Assembly (NCBI RefSeq): GCF_009762795.1
Contig: NZ_CP046400.1
Coordinates: forward strand, 124,001 to 188,000
Direction of reading: 5' to 3'
Source: Pseudodesulfovibrio cashew
Lineage (GTDB): Bacteria; Desulfobacterota; Desulfovibrionia; Desulfovibrionales; Desulfovibrionaceae
DNA: 64,000 nucleotides
Below are positions 9,448 through 17,440 of this stretch, one piece after another (the first letter of the stretch is position 1; each line of letters begins with the position of its first letter). The position numbers and the translations under genes are program-made. A model generated the notes under the pieces. That model had not been told where the DNA came from. It did not search any database and was given only the letters and a program-made list of their open reading frames with translations.

Positions 9448-11184
9448 CTAACGCCTTCTGCGCCTGGGACGACGGCGACGCGGGCGGGGCTTGGCCTCGC
9501 CTCCGCTCTCACCGGACTCGGCTTCACTGCGGGTTGCGGGCTCGCGGCGAGGCTCCTTGGGGGCTTCGCTCTTTTCACGACGGGGTTCCTTGGGCGCTTC
9601 GCGTCGTTCGCGCCGGGGCTCGGCTCTCTCCTCGGCGGGCGAGTCCTGCCGATTCCTGGGCGAACGATCCCTGCTGCCGCCTTCCGAATCCTGCTGACCG
9701 CCACCGTTCCTGGGCTTGCGCTTCCGCGGGCGGCTCTTCTTCGGCTTGTCCTCACGGGGTTGCTCCCGATCGGCTCGATCACGTTTAGGCTGACCGGTGG
9801 ATACTGGCTCGGCGGGCTTGCCGTGCAGGGTGTACTGGTAAAGCTCGTCCAGGAGCATGGCAATGAGTCCCATGGAATCCGCGTCCGAGGCGTACTTCTC
9901 CACCAGCGGCAGGAAGCGGGACGCCCGCTCCCGCTGCAGCGGGGTGAGCTTGCGGAATTTCTTTTCCAGCAATGCGGTGAGACGCTCCTCAATGATGGCC
10001 GCCACGTCCTCTTCGGTGGGGTCCTTGATCTCCTCGAAGGTGATCTTGAACCGCGTGGCGATACGCTCCAGCTCCATCTTCTGGATGACGTCGACCAGGG
10101 TGATGGCCGTGCCCGTGGCTCCGGCGCGACCCGTGCGGCCCGCCCGGTGAACGTAGGACTCCGGGTCTTCCGGCGGCTCCATCATGAAGACATGGGAGAG
10201 TTCCGGGATGTCGATGCCGCGCGCGGCCACATCCGTGGCCACCAGGAAACGCAGCTTGCCTTCCTTGATGCGGGCCATGAGCTGTTCGCGCTTGTTCTGG
10301 GTCAGGTCCGAGGTCAACCCCTCGGCGTCGAAACCGAACTGGGAGAGGACCGCGGCGATGAACTCCACATTGCGCTTGGTATTGCAAAAAATGATGGCCG
10401 AAGCGGGATTCTCCAGTTCGATGAGCTTGAGGAGCTTGCGCTCCTTGCCCATGGCCTGGACCTCGACAAACTGGTGGGCGATAGCCGAGACATTGGTCTC
10501 GTCGCTGGAAAGGCTCAGGAACTCCGGCTTGACCATGAACTCCTCGGCCAGTCGGAGGACCGACTGCGGGAATGTGGCCGAGAACATGTAGCTGCCTTCC
10601 AGGCGGCGCGGGAGATACCGCTTGACCTCGATCATGTCCGGGTAGAACCCCACGGACAGCATTCGGTCAGCCTCGTCGAAAATGATGACCTTGAGGCTGT
10701 CCAGGCTCAGGCTGCGCCGGACCAGGTGGTCCAGAATGCGGCCGGGAGTTCCGACCACCAGCTGCGCGCCCTCGCGGAAGGCGTCGAGCTGGGCCTTGTA
10801 GCCCACGCCGCCGTACACGGCGACCACGTTGATGCCGTCGTCGCCGGCCAGCATGCGCGCCTCCTGGGCGACCTGCTGGGCCAGTTCGCGGGTGGGGACC
10901 ATGACCAGAGCCTGGCACTCTGCCTTGGACGGGTCGAGCTTGTGCAGCAGCGGCAGCACGAAAGCGCCGGTCTTGCCGGAACCGGTCCGGGCCTGGACCA
11001 TGACGTCCTTGTCGTTCATGACGAAAGGCAGCGCCTTCTCCTGAACGGGCATGAGCCGGTCCCATCCGGCCCGCTCGCAAGCGGCCCGCAGGGCATCGGG
11101 CAATTCTTCGAATGTCATTGTCGGGGTGCTGGAATCAGGGGCCGTCTCTTCCTGTACGGCTTCGGGAGTGTTGTTTTCTTCCAT
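9448..11184 (-). CDS. DEAD-box ATP-dependent RNA helicase
   Basis: 578 residues from ATG 11184. All core motifs are present: ARTGSGKT (Walker A, about residue 65), PTRELAQ, TPGR, DEAD, SAT, then ARGIDIPE and HRAGRTGRAG in the second RecA lobe. After about residue 435 the protein turns into a long Arg/Pro/Glu-rich tail ending in poly-Arg, typical of CsdA/RhlE-like helicases that use it for RNA binding. The frame is open upstream to 11427. However, a minus-strand promoter (TATACT at 11280-11285, weak -35 at 11302-11307, 16-bp spacer) lies inside that extension. This implies an untranslated leader of about 90 nt, as is common for cold-induced helicases. Likely role: ribosome assembly or mRNA unwinding. 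Confidence 0.93.
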   Translation of the reverse strand: MEENNTPEAVQEETAPDSSTPTMTFEELPDALRAACERAGWDRLMPVQEKALPFVMNDKDVMVQARTGSGKTGAFVLPLLHKLDPSKAECQALVMVPTRELAQQVAQEARMLAGDDGINVVAVYGGVGYKAQLDAFREGAQLVVGTPGRILDHLVRRSLSLDSLKVIIFDEADRMLSVGFYPDMIEVKRYLPRRLEGSYMFSATFPQSVLRLAEEFMVKPEFLSLSSDETNVSAIAHQFVEVQAMGKERKLLKLIELENPASAIIFCNTKRNVEFIAAVLSQFGFDAEGLTSDLTQNKREQLMARIKEGKLRFLVATDVAARGIDIPELSHVFMMEPPEDPESYVHRAGRTGRAGATGTAITLVDVIQKMELERIATRFKITFEEIKDPTEEDVAAIIEERLTALLEKKFRKLTPLQRERASRFLPLVEKYASDADSMGLIAMLLDELYQYTLHGKPAEPVSTGQPKRDRADREQPREDKPKKSRPRKRKPRNGGGQQDSEGGSRDRSPRNRQDSPAEERAEPRRERREAPKEPRREKSEAPKEPRREPATRSEAESGESGGEAKPRPRRRRPRRRRR

Positions 11185-11279
11185 AAGTAAAACCTGTGAT
11201 GTGTAGTGTGCGCTCCGGCCGATCGACTGCGTATGAAATGGGGACCGGAGCAGGAAATTTGTTTCAAGGCCGCGCGCAC

Positions 11280-11307
11280 AGTATACCTTTTGGGCCCGTT
11301 TGTACAA
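11280..11307 (-). promoter_or_regulatory. Sigma70-like promoter of the helicase operon
   Basis: On the minus strand TTGTAC (11302-11307), 16 bp and TATACT (11280-11285). The -10 matches consensus at five of six positions; the -35 is weak. It supports the ATG 11184 start. The remaining bases of the 11185-11564 gap hold only this leader and the tmc terminator. Confidence 0.45.
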
Positions 11308-11504
11308 TAGGCGCGGCAAGGGGGATTTATATGGATTGCCGCCTTTTCTCAAGCAGCTCACAACCGCCGCCTTGCCGGACGCGACACGGCGGACCGACAC
11401 GTTCCACCGGAACGGTCTTCTGCGCATTTGAATCAGGAGGCTTGCGACGGTTCGGAGGCAACCGGCTCCTCAGCCGGCCCGGAGAAGAATCTCAACCGGC
11501 CTGA

Positions 11505-11541
11505 AAGCAAGAAGGGGATGGACCGTCGGTCCATCCCCTTC
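11505..11541 (-). terminator. Terminator hairpin after tmcA
   Basis: A perfect 13-bp stem (11512-11524 with 11528-11540) sits 24 bp past the tmcA stop. The minus-strand T-run is interrupted, so termination may be only partly intrinsic. Confidence 0.65.
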
Positions 11542-11564
11542 CTGATATTATCTGAATGGGGGTG

Positions 11565-11966
11565 TTACTTCGCGTGACACTCGCCGCAGGCAACGGGGCC
11601 CTTGGCCTTTTCCTTGTGACAGCCGATGCACTGCTTGTGGTAGGCGCGCATGAGCGGCGTGCCGCCGTCCGTACGCGTCTCGGCGTGACAGGAGGAGCAG
11701 GGCTCGCCTTCGCTGGAATTTTCCAGGTCCTGCTTGCCGTCTTCGGTTTTGGAGTGGTGACAGATTACGCAGTCCTCCAGTTCCGCCTTTTCGTTGTGGG
11801 CGTCATGCTCAAAAGCGACCCGGGGACGCTGCAGCGTGGCGAAGCCGTCCGCCGGAACCTCGGTCATGTCGTCCTGGGCGAACGCCAGGGGAACCATGTA
11901 GAGAACGACCAGGGCGGCGATGGCCGCCAGGGATGCCAGGAGTTGAACAGTGTGTTTCCTTTTCAT
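11565..11966 (-). CDS. tmcA: Tmc complex tetraheme cytochrome c3 (type II, acidic)
   Basis: 133 residues with a signal peptide (KRKHTVQLLASLAAIAALVVL..., cleavage near FAQ) for periplasmic export. Four heme c sites CxxCH lie at C66-H70, C90-H94, C113-H117 and C127-H131, the count and spacing of class III cytochrome c3. The mature protein is rich in Asp and Glu, as in the acidic type II cytochrome that accepts electrons from the periplasmic type I c3/hydrogenase network. A perfect SD (AAGGAGGT) precedes ATG 11966. It is the last gene of the tmc operon, 10 bp after tmcB, and passes electrons to the membrane and cytoplasmic subunits. Confidence 0.93.
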   Translation of the reverse strand: MKRKHTVQLLASLAAIAALVVLYMVPLAFAQDDMTEVPADGFATLQRPRVAFEHDAHNEKAELEDCVICHHSKTEDGKQDLENSSEGEPCSSCHAETRTDGGTPLMRAYHKQCIGCHKEKAKGPVACGECHAK

Positions 11967-11976
11967 GATGACCTCC

Positions 11977-13296
11977 TTACATCTCCGGCTTTTCCATCAG
12001 TTCATAGATGATGTCGCCGATGAACTTACCGTGCATGCCGAGATCATAGTAACCGATGATGTCTTCGAGTCCGCCGTGGCAGTTATGACACGGGATGACA
12101 ACGTCCTTGACGCCGGTGGCCCTGAGCTGATCGGCCTTGATGCGGTTGCCCGTCATGCGGGTGTTCTTGAACGGCGGACCGCAGTTGATGACGCCGCCGC
12201 CCGCGCAGCAGCAGTAGTTGTGCTCGCGGTTGGGGGTCATCTCGACCACCTCTTCGCAGAGGAAGTGGACCACGTCGCGCAGCTTGTCCATGAGGCCCTT
12301 GCCTCGGATGATGTTGCACGGGTCCTGGATGGTGACCGGCTTTTCGTACTTGTGAGTGATCTTGAGCTTACCCTGGGTCATCAGCTCGTGGTAGAATTCC
12401 ACGGCGTGGATGACCGGTACGGGCATCTTCTTGTGGCCGAGCCAGCGGTTGCCCATGTCGTAGACAGAGCGGAAGGCGTGGCCGCATTCGCCCATGACGA
12501 TGCGCTTGACGCGCAGCTTCTGGGCCGATTCGTAGTGGGCGCGCTTCAGGCGGCCCATGTTCTCGAAGTCACCCACGAACATGCACATGTCCGAGTTGTC
12601 CCAACCGGGCTCTGAGGGCATGGTCCAGTCGATTCCAGCCGCGTTCATGATGGCTGCGGCCTGGTAGATGAGCTGGGTGCGGAACTTGGGTTCCGGCGCG
12701 ATGACCGAGTAGTAGACGTCGGCCCCTTCCTTGTCGAGGGGGATGCGCAGACCCGGGAACTCGTCGCGAGCCTCGTCCTCCTGCCACTGCAGGGAGTCGA
12801 TCCACTCGTCGTCCTTGACCCACATCTGGTTCATGGTGGAGGCGTGGGAGTGGGCGGTGTCGCGGATATACTGGGGCACCACATCGAGCAGGTAACAGAT
12901 GCGGCGCACCATGGACATGATGTAGCCGGTGTCGATGCCGACGGGACAGTAGTGGGCGCAACGCTTGCAAAGGTTGCATTCGGTGTAGGCCATCTGCGCC
13001 ATCTCGTAGATGCGCTGGGGCTCCACCTTGCCCTTCTTGTCCATCAGCTCATACATGGTCTCGGTGGCCTTGTTGACCGGCGAGTAGCTGGGATCGTTGT
13101 CATGGGACACGTAGAAGTGACATGCCTGGGAGCAAAGGCCGCAGCGCATGCACGTTTCCCGGTAAGCCTTCAGTTTCGCCCCGGTTTCGCCCTCAAGCAT
13201 CCGGTTGACCACTTTCTGGATTTTCTCTGTGGTCAATCCTGCGACGCCGTTCTCGAGCCCGGGATCTGATATGATTCTATCAGCAATTTGACTCAT
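11977..13296 (-). CDS. tmcB: Tmc complex HdrD-like iron-sulfur subunit
   Basis: 439 residues, no signal peptide, cytoplasmic. Two ferredoxin-type [4Fe-4S] motifs are near the N-terminus: CMRCGLCSQAC (about residue 50) and CNLCKRCAHYCP (about residue 110). The C-terminal half carries a CCG-type cysteine domain as in heterodisulfide reductase subunit D, with CNIIRGKG, a run of cysteines (YCCCAGGG) and CHNC near the end. In the known Tmc complex this subunit takes electrons through the membrane subunit from periplasmic cytochrome and reduces a cytoplasmic acceptor, possibly linked to sulfite reduction via DsrC-like thiols. SD GAGG lies 8 nt before ATG 13296. The gap to tmcC is 31 bp. Confidence 0.92.
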   Translation of the reverse strand: MSQIADRIISDPGLENGVAGLTTEKIQKVVNRMLEGETGAKLKAYRETCMRCGLCSQACHFYVSHDNDPSYSPVNKATETMYELMDKKGKVEPQRIYEMAQMAYTECNLCKRCAHYCPVGIDTGYIMSMVRRICYLLDVVPQYIRDTAHSHASTMNQMWVKDDEWIDSLQWQEDEARDEFPGLRIPLDKEGADVYYSVIAPEPKFRTQLIYQAAAIMNAAGIDWTMPSEPGWDNSDMCMFVGDFENMGRLKRAHYESAQKLRVKRIVMGECGHAFRSVYDMGNRWLGHKKMPVPVIHAVEFYHELMTQGKLKITHKYEKPVTIQDPCNIIRGKGLMDKLRDVVHFLCEEVVEMTPNREHNYCCCAGGGVINCGPPFKNTRMTGNRIKADQLRATGVKDVVIPCHNCHGGLEDIIGYYDLGMHGKFIGDIIYELMEKPEM

Positions 13297-13327
13297 TGTT
13301 CGTACCTCGTGTTCTTTTGGTTGTGGT

Positions 13328-13987
13328 CTACCAGTCTCTGGCGTTGCGGACGCCGCCGAATTCCGAACCCATGTACGCTCTGGTGAAGAGAACGAACAGG
13401 GCGTGGCTGAGGCGCGTGAACGGAATCAGCGCCAGCAGGAGTTCAGCCGCGAGGACGTGCAGGATGGTCATCAGGAGAACCGGACCCACCTGGTGGTAGG
13501 CCAGCACGCCGGTGATGAACGGCAGAGCCACGATGATGAGGGCGAACCAGTCTTTGCCCCGGGTGACACCCTTGACGTGGGGCAGCGCGATGCGGCGGTA
13601 GGCGAAGATCGCGCAGGCCGCGATGACCGCGAAGCTGACGATGTCGCCGGCCACGTCGGGCAGGCTCGGGATGGAGATGCCGAAGTTGGTATCCCAGAGG
13701 ACCACGTGCGCGCCCAGGAAGACGGCGACCACCAGGAAGCCGATGTGGAACACGAAGGTGGCGACGGTCATGAGCGGATCGCCTTTCCACCCCATGGTGT
13801 TGAAGGGGATCATCCAGTTGAGGATGGAACGGAGCCCGAAGGGCAGGCTCATGTACGCCAGGGACGAACCGTCCTTGGCCTTGGCCAGGGCATACATGGA
13901 AACCAGCCGGTATATGGAACCGATAATGAAGATGCCGAACGCCACCCAGGCAAGGGGGCCGCTGACGAAGGTGTATATTTCAGTCAT
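13328..13987 (-). CDS. tmcC: Tmc complex membrane subunit (cytochrome b-like, NarI-type)
   Basis: 219 residues with about five transmembrane helices (for example PLAWVAFGIFIIGSIYRLV, FVFHIGFLVVAVFLGAHVVL and VGPVLLMTILHVLAAELLLALI). Histidines lie within helices (HIGFLVVAVFLGAHVV, TILHVLAAE), as expected for heme b ligands of the NarI/DsrM type. It links periplasmic TmcA to cytoplasmic TmcB across the membrane. A strong SD (AGGAGGGGG) precedes ATG 13987. It lies 14 bp after tmcD and is clearly co-transcribed. Confidence 0.92.
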   Translation of the reverse strand: MTEIYTFVSGPLAWVAFGIFIIGSIYRLVSMYALAKAKDGSSLAYMSLPFGLRSILNWMIPFNTMGWKGDPLMTVATFVFHIGFLVVAVFLGAHVVLWDTNFGISIPSLPDVAGDIVSFAVIAACAIFAYRRIALPHVKGVTRGKDWFALIIVALPFITGVLAYHQVGPVLLMTILHVLAAELLLALIPFTRLSHALFVLFTRAYMGSEFGGVRNARDW

Positions 13988-14001
13988 TGCGTCTCCCCCT
14001 C

Positions 14002-15261
14002 CTAGAACTGGGCTACATCCGCCACGATGCGGACATAGCTGTTGTTTTCGATGGCACGGATGAGAATCTTGGTGCCGTCCTCGGAGAAGATCGGCGGCCA
14101 GGCGTGATCGAAATCGCGCTCAAAGGGCTTGCCGTTGACCAGGATCTTGTACCGACCGCCCTTCTCGACCATGGCGGCCACATTCTTGGAGTCGTCGGAG
14201 AAGACTACCGGCCAGGCCATGTCGTAGACGCCCTGCCAGGCAGTGCCGTCGATCACGATGCGGAAATCGGCGTTGTCCTTGTTGACCAGCAGGCCGGCCC
14301 GCTTTCCGTCGGGGCTGACCACCAGGTCGTAGGCCACGTCCCAGGTCTCTCCCCAGGGCGCGTTGTTGCAGCAGGCCGTGAACTGGCCGTAGCTGGTGGC
14401 CACGACGGCCCACAGCTTGCTGCCGTCAGCGGAGTACTGGAGTTCGAGACACTGGAGGTAACGGGGTTCCCACAGCATCTGGCCGTCCTTGGCCACGCCC
14501 CACTTGCCCGCCTGGCGAGCAGGAGCGGCCACGGAGCCATCGGTGGGATGGAAGACCGGCTCCCACACCTGGTTGTACACGGTGGACCAGGGCTTGCCGT
14601 CCACGGCGATGGTGTAGTCGTACGGGCTGGTGCGGACCTGGGCGGCGACCCGCTTGCCTTCGGCGTCGAAGGTCGGAGTCCAGACGTTGAGGAATTTCTC
14701 CTCCCACGTCTTGCCGTCCACGACGACGGAGTAAACGCCTTTCTTGAACCCTTCGACGTCCGCCTGGTCCAGGGACACGACCTGGGCCACGCCAGCGCTG
14801 TGCGCGCCGTCACTGGTGATCGTGTACTGGTTGACGTTCTCGTAGAGTTCTTCCCACGGCTCGCCGTTGATGGCCACAGCGTACTGTTCCATGGACTTGT
14901 ACATGGTGGCGATGACCGAGCCGTCCTTGCTGAATTTGGTCTGCCAGACGTAGTCGGTGGTCTCGCCCACAAGCTCACCGTCCACGGCCAGCGCCCATTC
15001 CATGTCCTGCTGACACAGTGCGGTCAGTCGGCCATCGGGCGAAAATCGCGGGAACCAGATTTTTTCGAAAGTGTTTTCCCAGACCGTATCGTTGGTGCGG
15101 ATGGAAAATTCACCCTCGTCCACCTGAACGATCGCGGCCAGCGTTTCACCGTCGTCCGAGACGTACGGTTCTTCCTGCCAGCCATGCCCTTGCATAGGGG
15201 AAAGGGATTCGACGACCGTTTTCTGGCCGACCTCCCAGTCCCAGTTGGATTTCAAACCCAT
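14002..15261 (-). CDS. tmcD: Tmc complex subunit D, Trp-rich WD40-like protein
   Basis: 419 residues, no signal peptide or membrane helix. About seven degenerate repeats of 45-50 residues each contain a VDGKxW or INGxPW turn, then a Trp-rich strand, then a phrase like SxDGxxVAA (for example VDGKTWEEKFLNVWTPTF and VDGKPWSTVYNQVWEPVF). This predicts a beta-propeller, in agreement with the Trp-rich, WD40-like TmcD of Desulfovibrio. It is the first gene transcribed here (order D, C, B, A). SD AAGGGGGTG lies just before ATG 15261, and a perfect 8-bp inverted repeat begins 20 bp further upstream. Its role in the complex is unknown; it may be structural. Confidence 0.88.
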   Translation of the reverse strand: MGLKSNWDWEVGQKTVVESLSPMQGHGWQEEPYVSDDGETLAAIVQVDEGEFSIRTNDTVWENTFEKIWFPRFSPDGRLTALCQQDMEWALAVDGELVGETTDYVWQTKFSKDGSVIATMYKSMEQYAVAINGEPWEELYENVNQYTITSDGAHSAGVAQVVSLDQADVEGFKKGVYSVVVDGKTWEEKFLNVWTPTFDAEGKRVAAQVRTSPYDYTIAVDGKPWSTVYNQVWEPVFHPTDGSVAAPARQAGKWGVAKDGQMLWEPRYLQCLELQYSADGSKLWAVVATSYGQFTACCNNAPWGETWDVAYDLVVSPDGKRAGLLVNKDNADFRIVIDGTAWQGVYDMAWPVVFSDDSKNVAAMVEKGGRYKILVNGKPFERDFDHAWPPIFSEDGTKILIRAIENNSYVRIVADVAQF

Positions 15262-15281
15262 AACACCCCCTTGGGTTGCGT

Positions 15282-15300
15282 GTTCGCCATTTTGGCGAAC
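15282..15300. promoter_or_regulatory. Perfect palindrome just upstream of tmcD
   Basis: GTTCGCCA and TGGCGAAC are separated by TTT and end 20 bp before the tmcD start codon. It could be an operator or an mRNA hairpin beside the tmcD ribosome binding site. It does not resemble the Rex or HcpR motifs I know. Confidence 0.45.
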
Positions 15301-15760
15301 TGTTCGTCATCACGGACGCATTACCGCCAGGACGAGACGAAACTCCGCGAGCGGGCGAGGCTTGGGCCGACCGCTTGGTCGGTTCGACCGATGCCTTGGA
15401 TTCGCACCCGCGTCACGTTGATTCCGCTCCGCCTGGATTGGCGGCATGGACACCCATGGCCTTGAGGCTCATTGCCGAAGCAGGAAAAAACGTCCCGGCG
15501 GATCATCCGGGCCGACACTCATCGCGCATTCCATACTTCTGACGGAGACAACCTCAAATTCATTGCTGTCTTCAGCAGAAACGCTGTTTCAACCAGGTGA
15601 TCCACGGGTCGGCTTCCCATTCAAACCAAACCCCCGCAAGACGGCATCACCATGCCGAATCAGCGACACGACACCATTGCACAGATTATATGAAAGGTAA
15701 ATATGAATACCCCGAAAATTACACGCAACCACTTGATATTCCCTACCTAACCAGTCGGGA

Positions 15761-15822
15761 ATTATAACGCTGGACGCCCTGATTTTCCAGCTAATCCGGC
15801 CTTATCCAATGCGCGTTATAAT
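15761..15822. promoter_or_regulatory. Inverted repeat with divergent -10-like hexamers
   Basis: ATTATAACGC (15761-15770) and GCGTTATAAT (15813-15822) form a perfect 10-bp inverted repeat with a 42-bp spacer. Each arm contains TATAAT facing outward, one toward tmcD and one toward 16097. The leftward unit has a fair -35 (TGGAAA on the minus strand, 15784-15789, 17-bp spacer); the rightward one has no good -35. Confidence 0.35.
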
Positions 15823-15933
15823 CGATCACGATCCCTTGCCAGCCTCACCCGATGCGCTATGATGAAGCCGCATAGAAAAGGCCCCTCAACCTCGTGGCGA
15901 CCGTCCGCAAACCCAGGTCCGTCCACGTGTCAT

Positions 15934-15976
15934 GGCGCGGGTGGAGAATTCCCGAGGAGGTATTCCCGCCCGCGCC
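15934..15976. repeat. Strong GC-rich hairpin, function unknown
   Basis: An 11-bp arm (15934-15944) pairs with 15966-15976 with one G-T pair. The 21-nt loop region has further GAAT/ATTC pairing. No T-run follows on either strand, so it is not a normal terminator, and it lies upstream of the probable promoter of 16097. Confidence 0.4.
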
Positions 15977-16032
15977 ACATGCATTGGTCGACCTCCCCCC
16001 TCCCGTTCCGGGGAAAACCGCTCCTTTTTGTC

Positions 16033-16075
16033 TTGACACTCAAAATATCTCCCGCTAAATCATTTTGAGCGTCAA
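16033..16075 (+). promoter_or_regulatory. Promoter embedded in an inverted repeat (probable MarR operator)
   Basis: TTGACACTCAAAAT (16033-16046) and ATTTTGAGCGTCAA (16062-16075) are inverted copies with one mismatch and a 15-bp spacer. The left arm starts with a perfect -35 (TTGACA, 16033-16038). A weak -10 (TAAATC, 16056-16061) lies 17 bp further on, so a protein bound to the arms would block RNA polymerase. The obvious candidate is the MarR regulator encoded second in the operon. Confidence 0.6.
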
Positions 16076-16096
16076 ACAATAAGGAGCACAAACCAT

Positions 16097-16876
16097 ATGG
16101 ATTCCCTCTTTCTCGTCGCCCTGCAATCAAGCCTCTTCCTGGGGCTCATTCACGGCATCAACCCCTGCGGCCACTCCTGGGTGGTGCTCGCCCCGTTCGT
16201 GGCGGGAGACAGAAGCGGCGCCCGGGTATTCAGCCTGACCGCAGCCTTCATCGCCGGGACAACGGCTGGCTGCCTGGCCATAGGCCTCGCGCTGGGCACC
16301 CTGTCCGCCGGGCTGCCGGACTCCATCCGCTATGTGACCGACATGATAACAGCCGCGGTTATCATCGCTCTGGGCGCCATCCTGATCTGGCGCCCACACC
16401 TCCTGCACAGCCATGATCACGACCATGCCCACGAGCATGACTGCGAGTGCGGCGGGCACGCCCATGAGCACGGGCACGACGAGTGCCGGCATGATCACGG
16501 AGAACACGGCTGCTGCGGCCATCACGACCACACGCACGACCATTCCCATACGCCCCTGTCCGCCAAGCGAAGCACGGTATGGGGACTTGCCACCCTTGGT
16601 TTCGTAAACATGATAGTGCCCTGCCCCACCGTGGCCATCATGTACTCTTACGCCCTGGAGTCGGGGAGTGCACTGCGGGCCGTATCGGTCTTCGCCAGCT
16701 ACGCGCTGGGTACGGGCGTCGCCCTTGCCGGGGTCATTTTTGCCATATATAAGGTCACCGGCCTGATCAGAGACCTGTCAAAGCCATGGATCGAACCCCT
16801 GGTCATGCGCACCGCTGGCGTGCTTACCGTGGGCTTCGGCGTCTACACCCTTTACCTGGACTTCGTGCCAGCCTGA
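16097..16876 (+). CDS. Multi-pass metal-transporter-like protein with His-rich loop
   Basis: 259 residues with about six transmembrane helices. Two symmetrical motifs (GLIHGINPCGHSW near residue 15 and VNMIVPCPTV near residue 175) are characteristic of the NicO/UreH/DsbD-like (LysE-superfamily) transporters. Between helices 3 and 4, residues about 98-153 form a loop with more than twenty His plus several Cys, Asp and Glu, as in RcnA-type nickel/cobalt exporters. It probably moves a divalent metal (Ni, Co or Zn) across the inner membrane; direction is not determinable, though similar loops occur mostly in exporters. SD AAGGAG is at 16081. The stop overlaps a possible start of the MarR gene by 1 bp. 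Confidence 0.8.
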   Translation: MDSLFLVALQSSLFLGLIHGINPCGHSWVVLAPFVAGDRSGARVFSLTAAFIAGTTAGCLAIGLALGTLSAGLPDSIRYVTDMITAAVIIALGAILIWRPHLLHSHDHDHAHEHDCECGGHAHEHGHDECRHDHGEHGCCGHHDHTHDHSHTPLSAKRSTVWGLATLGFVNMIVPCPTVAIMYSYALESGSALRAVSVFASYALGTGVALAGVIFAIYKVTGLIRDLSKPWIEPLVMRTAGVLTVGFGVYTLYLDFVPA

Positions 16877-16887
16877 TGGAAGCACCC

Positions 16888-17304
16888 ATGCCGGACACCA
16901 GCGAACTGACGCAACGGATAGTGGAATTCTATGAAAAACTCTCCTCATGGGAGCACTGCGTGGTCCGTGACCAGGGCCTGACGCTCCCCCAGGTACACGC
17001 CCTGGAAATCCTGGGCACCCACGAGGCCCTGCGCATGAAGGAGCTGGCGGAAAAGATGGGGGTGACCACGGGCACTCTGACCGTGCTGGCCGACCGGCTG
17101 GAAAAGGCCGGGATGGTCCGACGCAAGCCTCACGAGGAGGACCGGCGGTCCATCCTGGTGGAGCTCACGGATTCGGGCCGGACCATCTTTGAGCAGCACG
17201 ACGAACTGCACAATCAGTTGACCCGGGACATCACCGCCAAACTTACTGAGCGTGAACGCCGAGCCCTGGCCTCTGCGCTGGAAAAGATGAACAGGGAATT
17301 CTGA
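16888..17304 (+). CDS. MarR family regulator, AdcR/ZitR-like metal sensor candidate
   Basis: 138 residues from ATG 16888, which has GGAAG 5 nt upstream; an in-frame ATG at 16876 overlaps the previous stop. The winged helix-turn-helix is clear: LRMKELAEKMGVTTGTLTVLADRLEKAGM, then the wing RRKPHEEDRRSILVELTD. Three histidines, H37 and the pair H104/H108 (EQHDELH), match the spacing of the zinc ligands of streptococcal AdcR (H42, H108, H112). The E/H/C residues at 22-24 could supply the fourth ligand. It is co-transcribed with a His-rich transporter, and an inverted repeat overlaps the operon promoter. I infer metal-dependent autoregulation of the pair. Confidence 0.85.
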   Translation: MPDTSELTQRIVEFYEKLSSWEHCVVRDQGLTLPQVHALEILGTHEALRMKELAEKMGVTTGTLTVLADRLEKAGMVRRKPHEEDRRSILVELTDSGRTIFEQHDELHNQLTRDITAKLTERERRALASALEKMNREF

Positions 17305-17440
17305 GCGGGCAGGAGAAGCGTCCAAGGCGTATTGATGTTGGAGCGCCTCGGCAAATGCCGGGAAATGTCTCTGCCCGGAATGATGGGGAAAACGATTCGC
17401 AGCCGCAGCACGGCCACGTCGGGACTCAGGGAGGGACGGT

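Larger units (their letters stand above)
15262..16096. other. Long intergenic region between tmcD and the metal-transporter gene
   Basis: 835 bp without a credible gene on either strand. It contains the tmc-proximal palindrome (15282-15300), a perfect 10-bp inverted repeat with outward-facing TATAAT hexamers (15761-15822), a strong hairpin (15934-15976) and the promoter/operator of the next gene (16033-16075). Base composition is visibly more AT-rich between about 15650 and 15850 than in the flanking genes. Confidence 0.7.

Noticed and set aside
9241-11190. Plus-strand open frame of 649 codons opposite the helicase
   Set aside because: All DEAD-box motifs are on the minus strand; the plus frame has no recognisable domain.
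13987-15465. Plus-strand open frame opposite tmcD
   Set aside because: The minus strand encodes the Trp-rich repeats and is in operon register with tmcC.
15321-15518. Short minus-strand frame upstream of tmcD
   Set aside because: Arg/Ser-rich, no ribosome binding site and no similarity to anything I recognise; probably noise in the leader.
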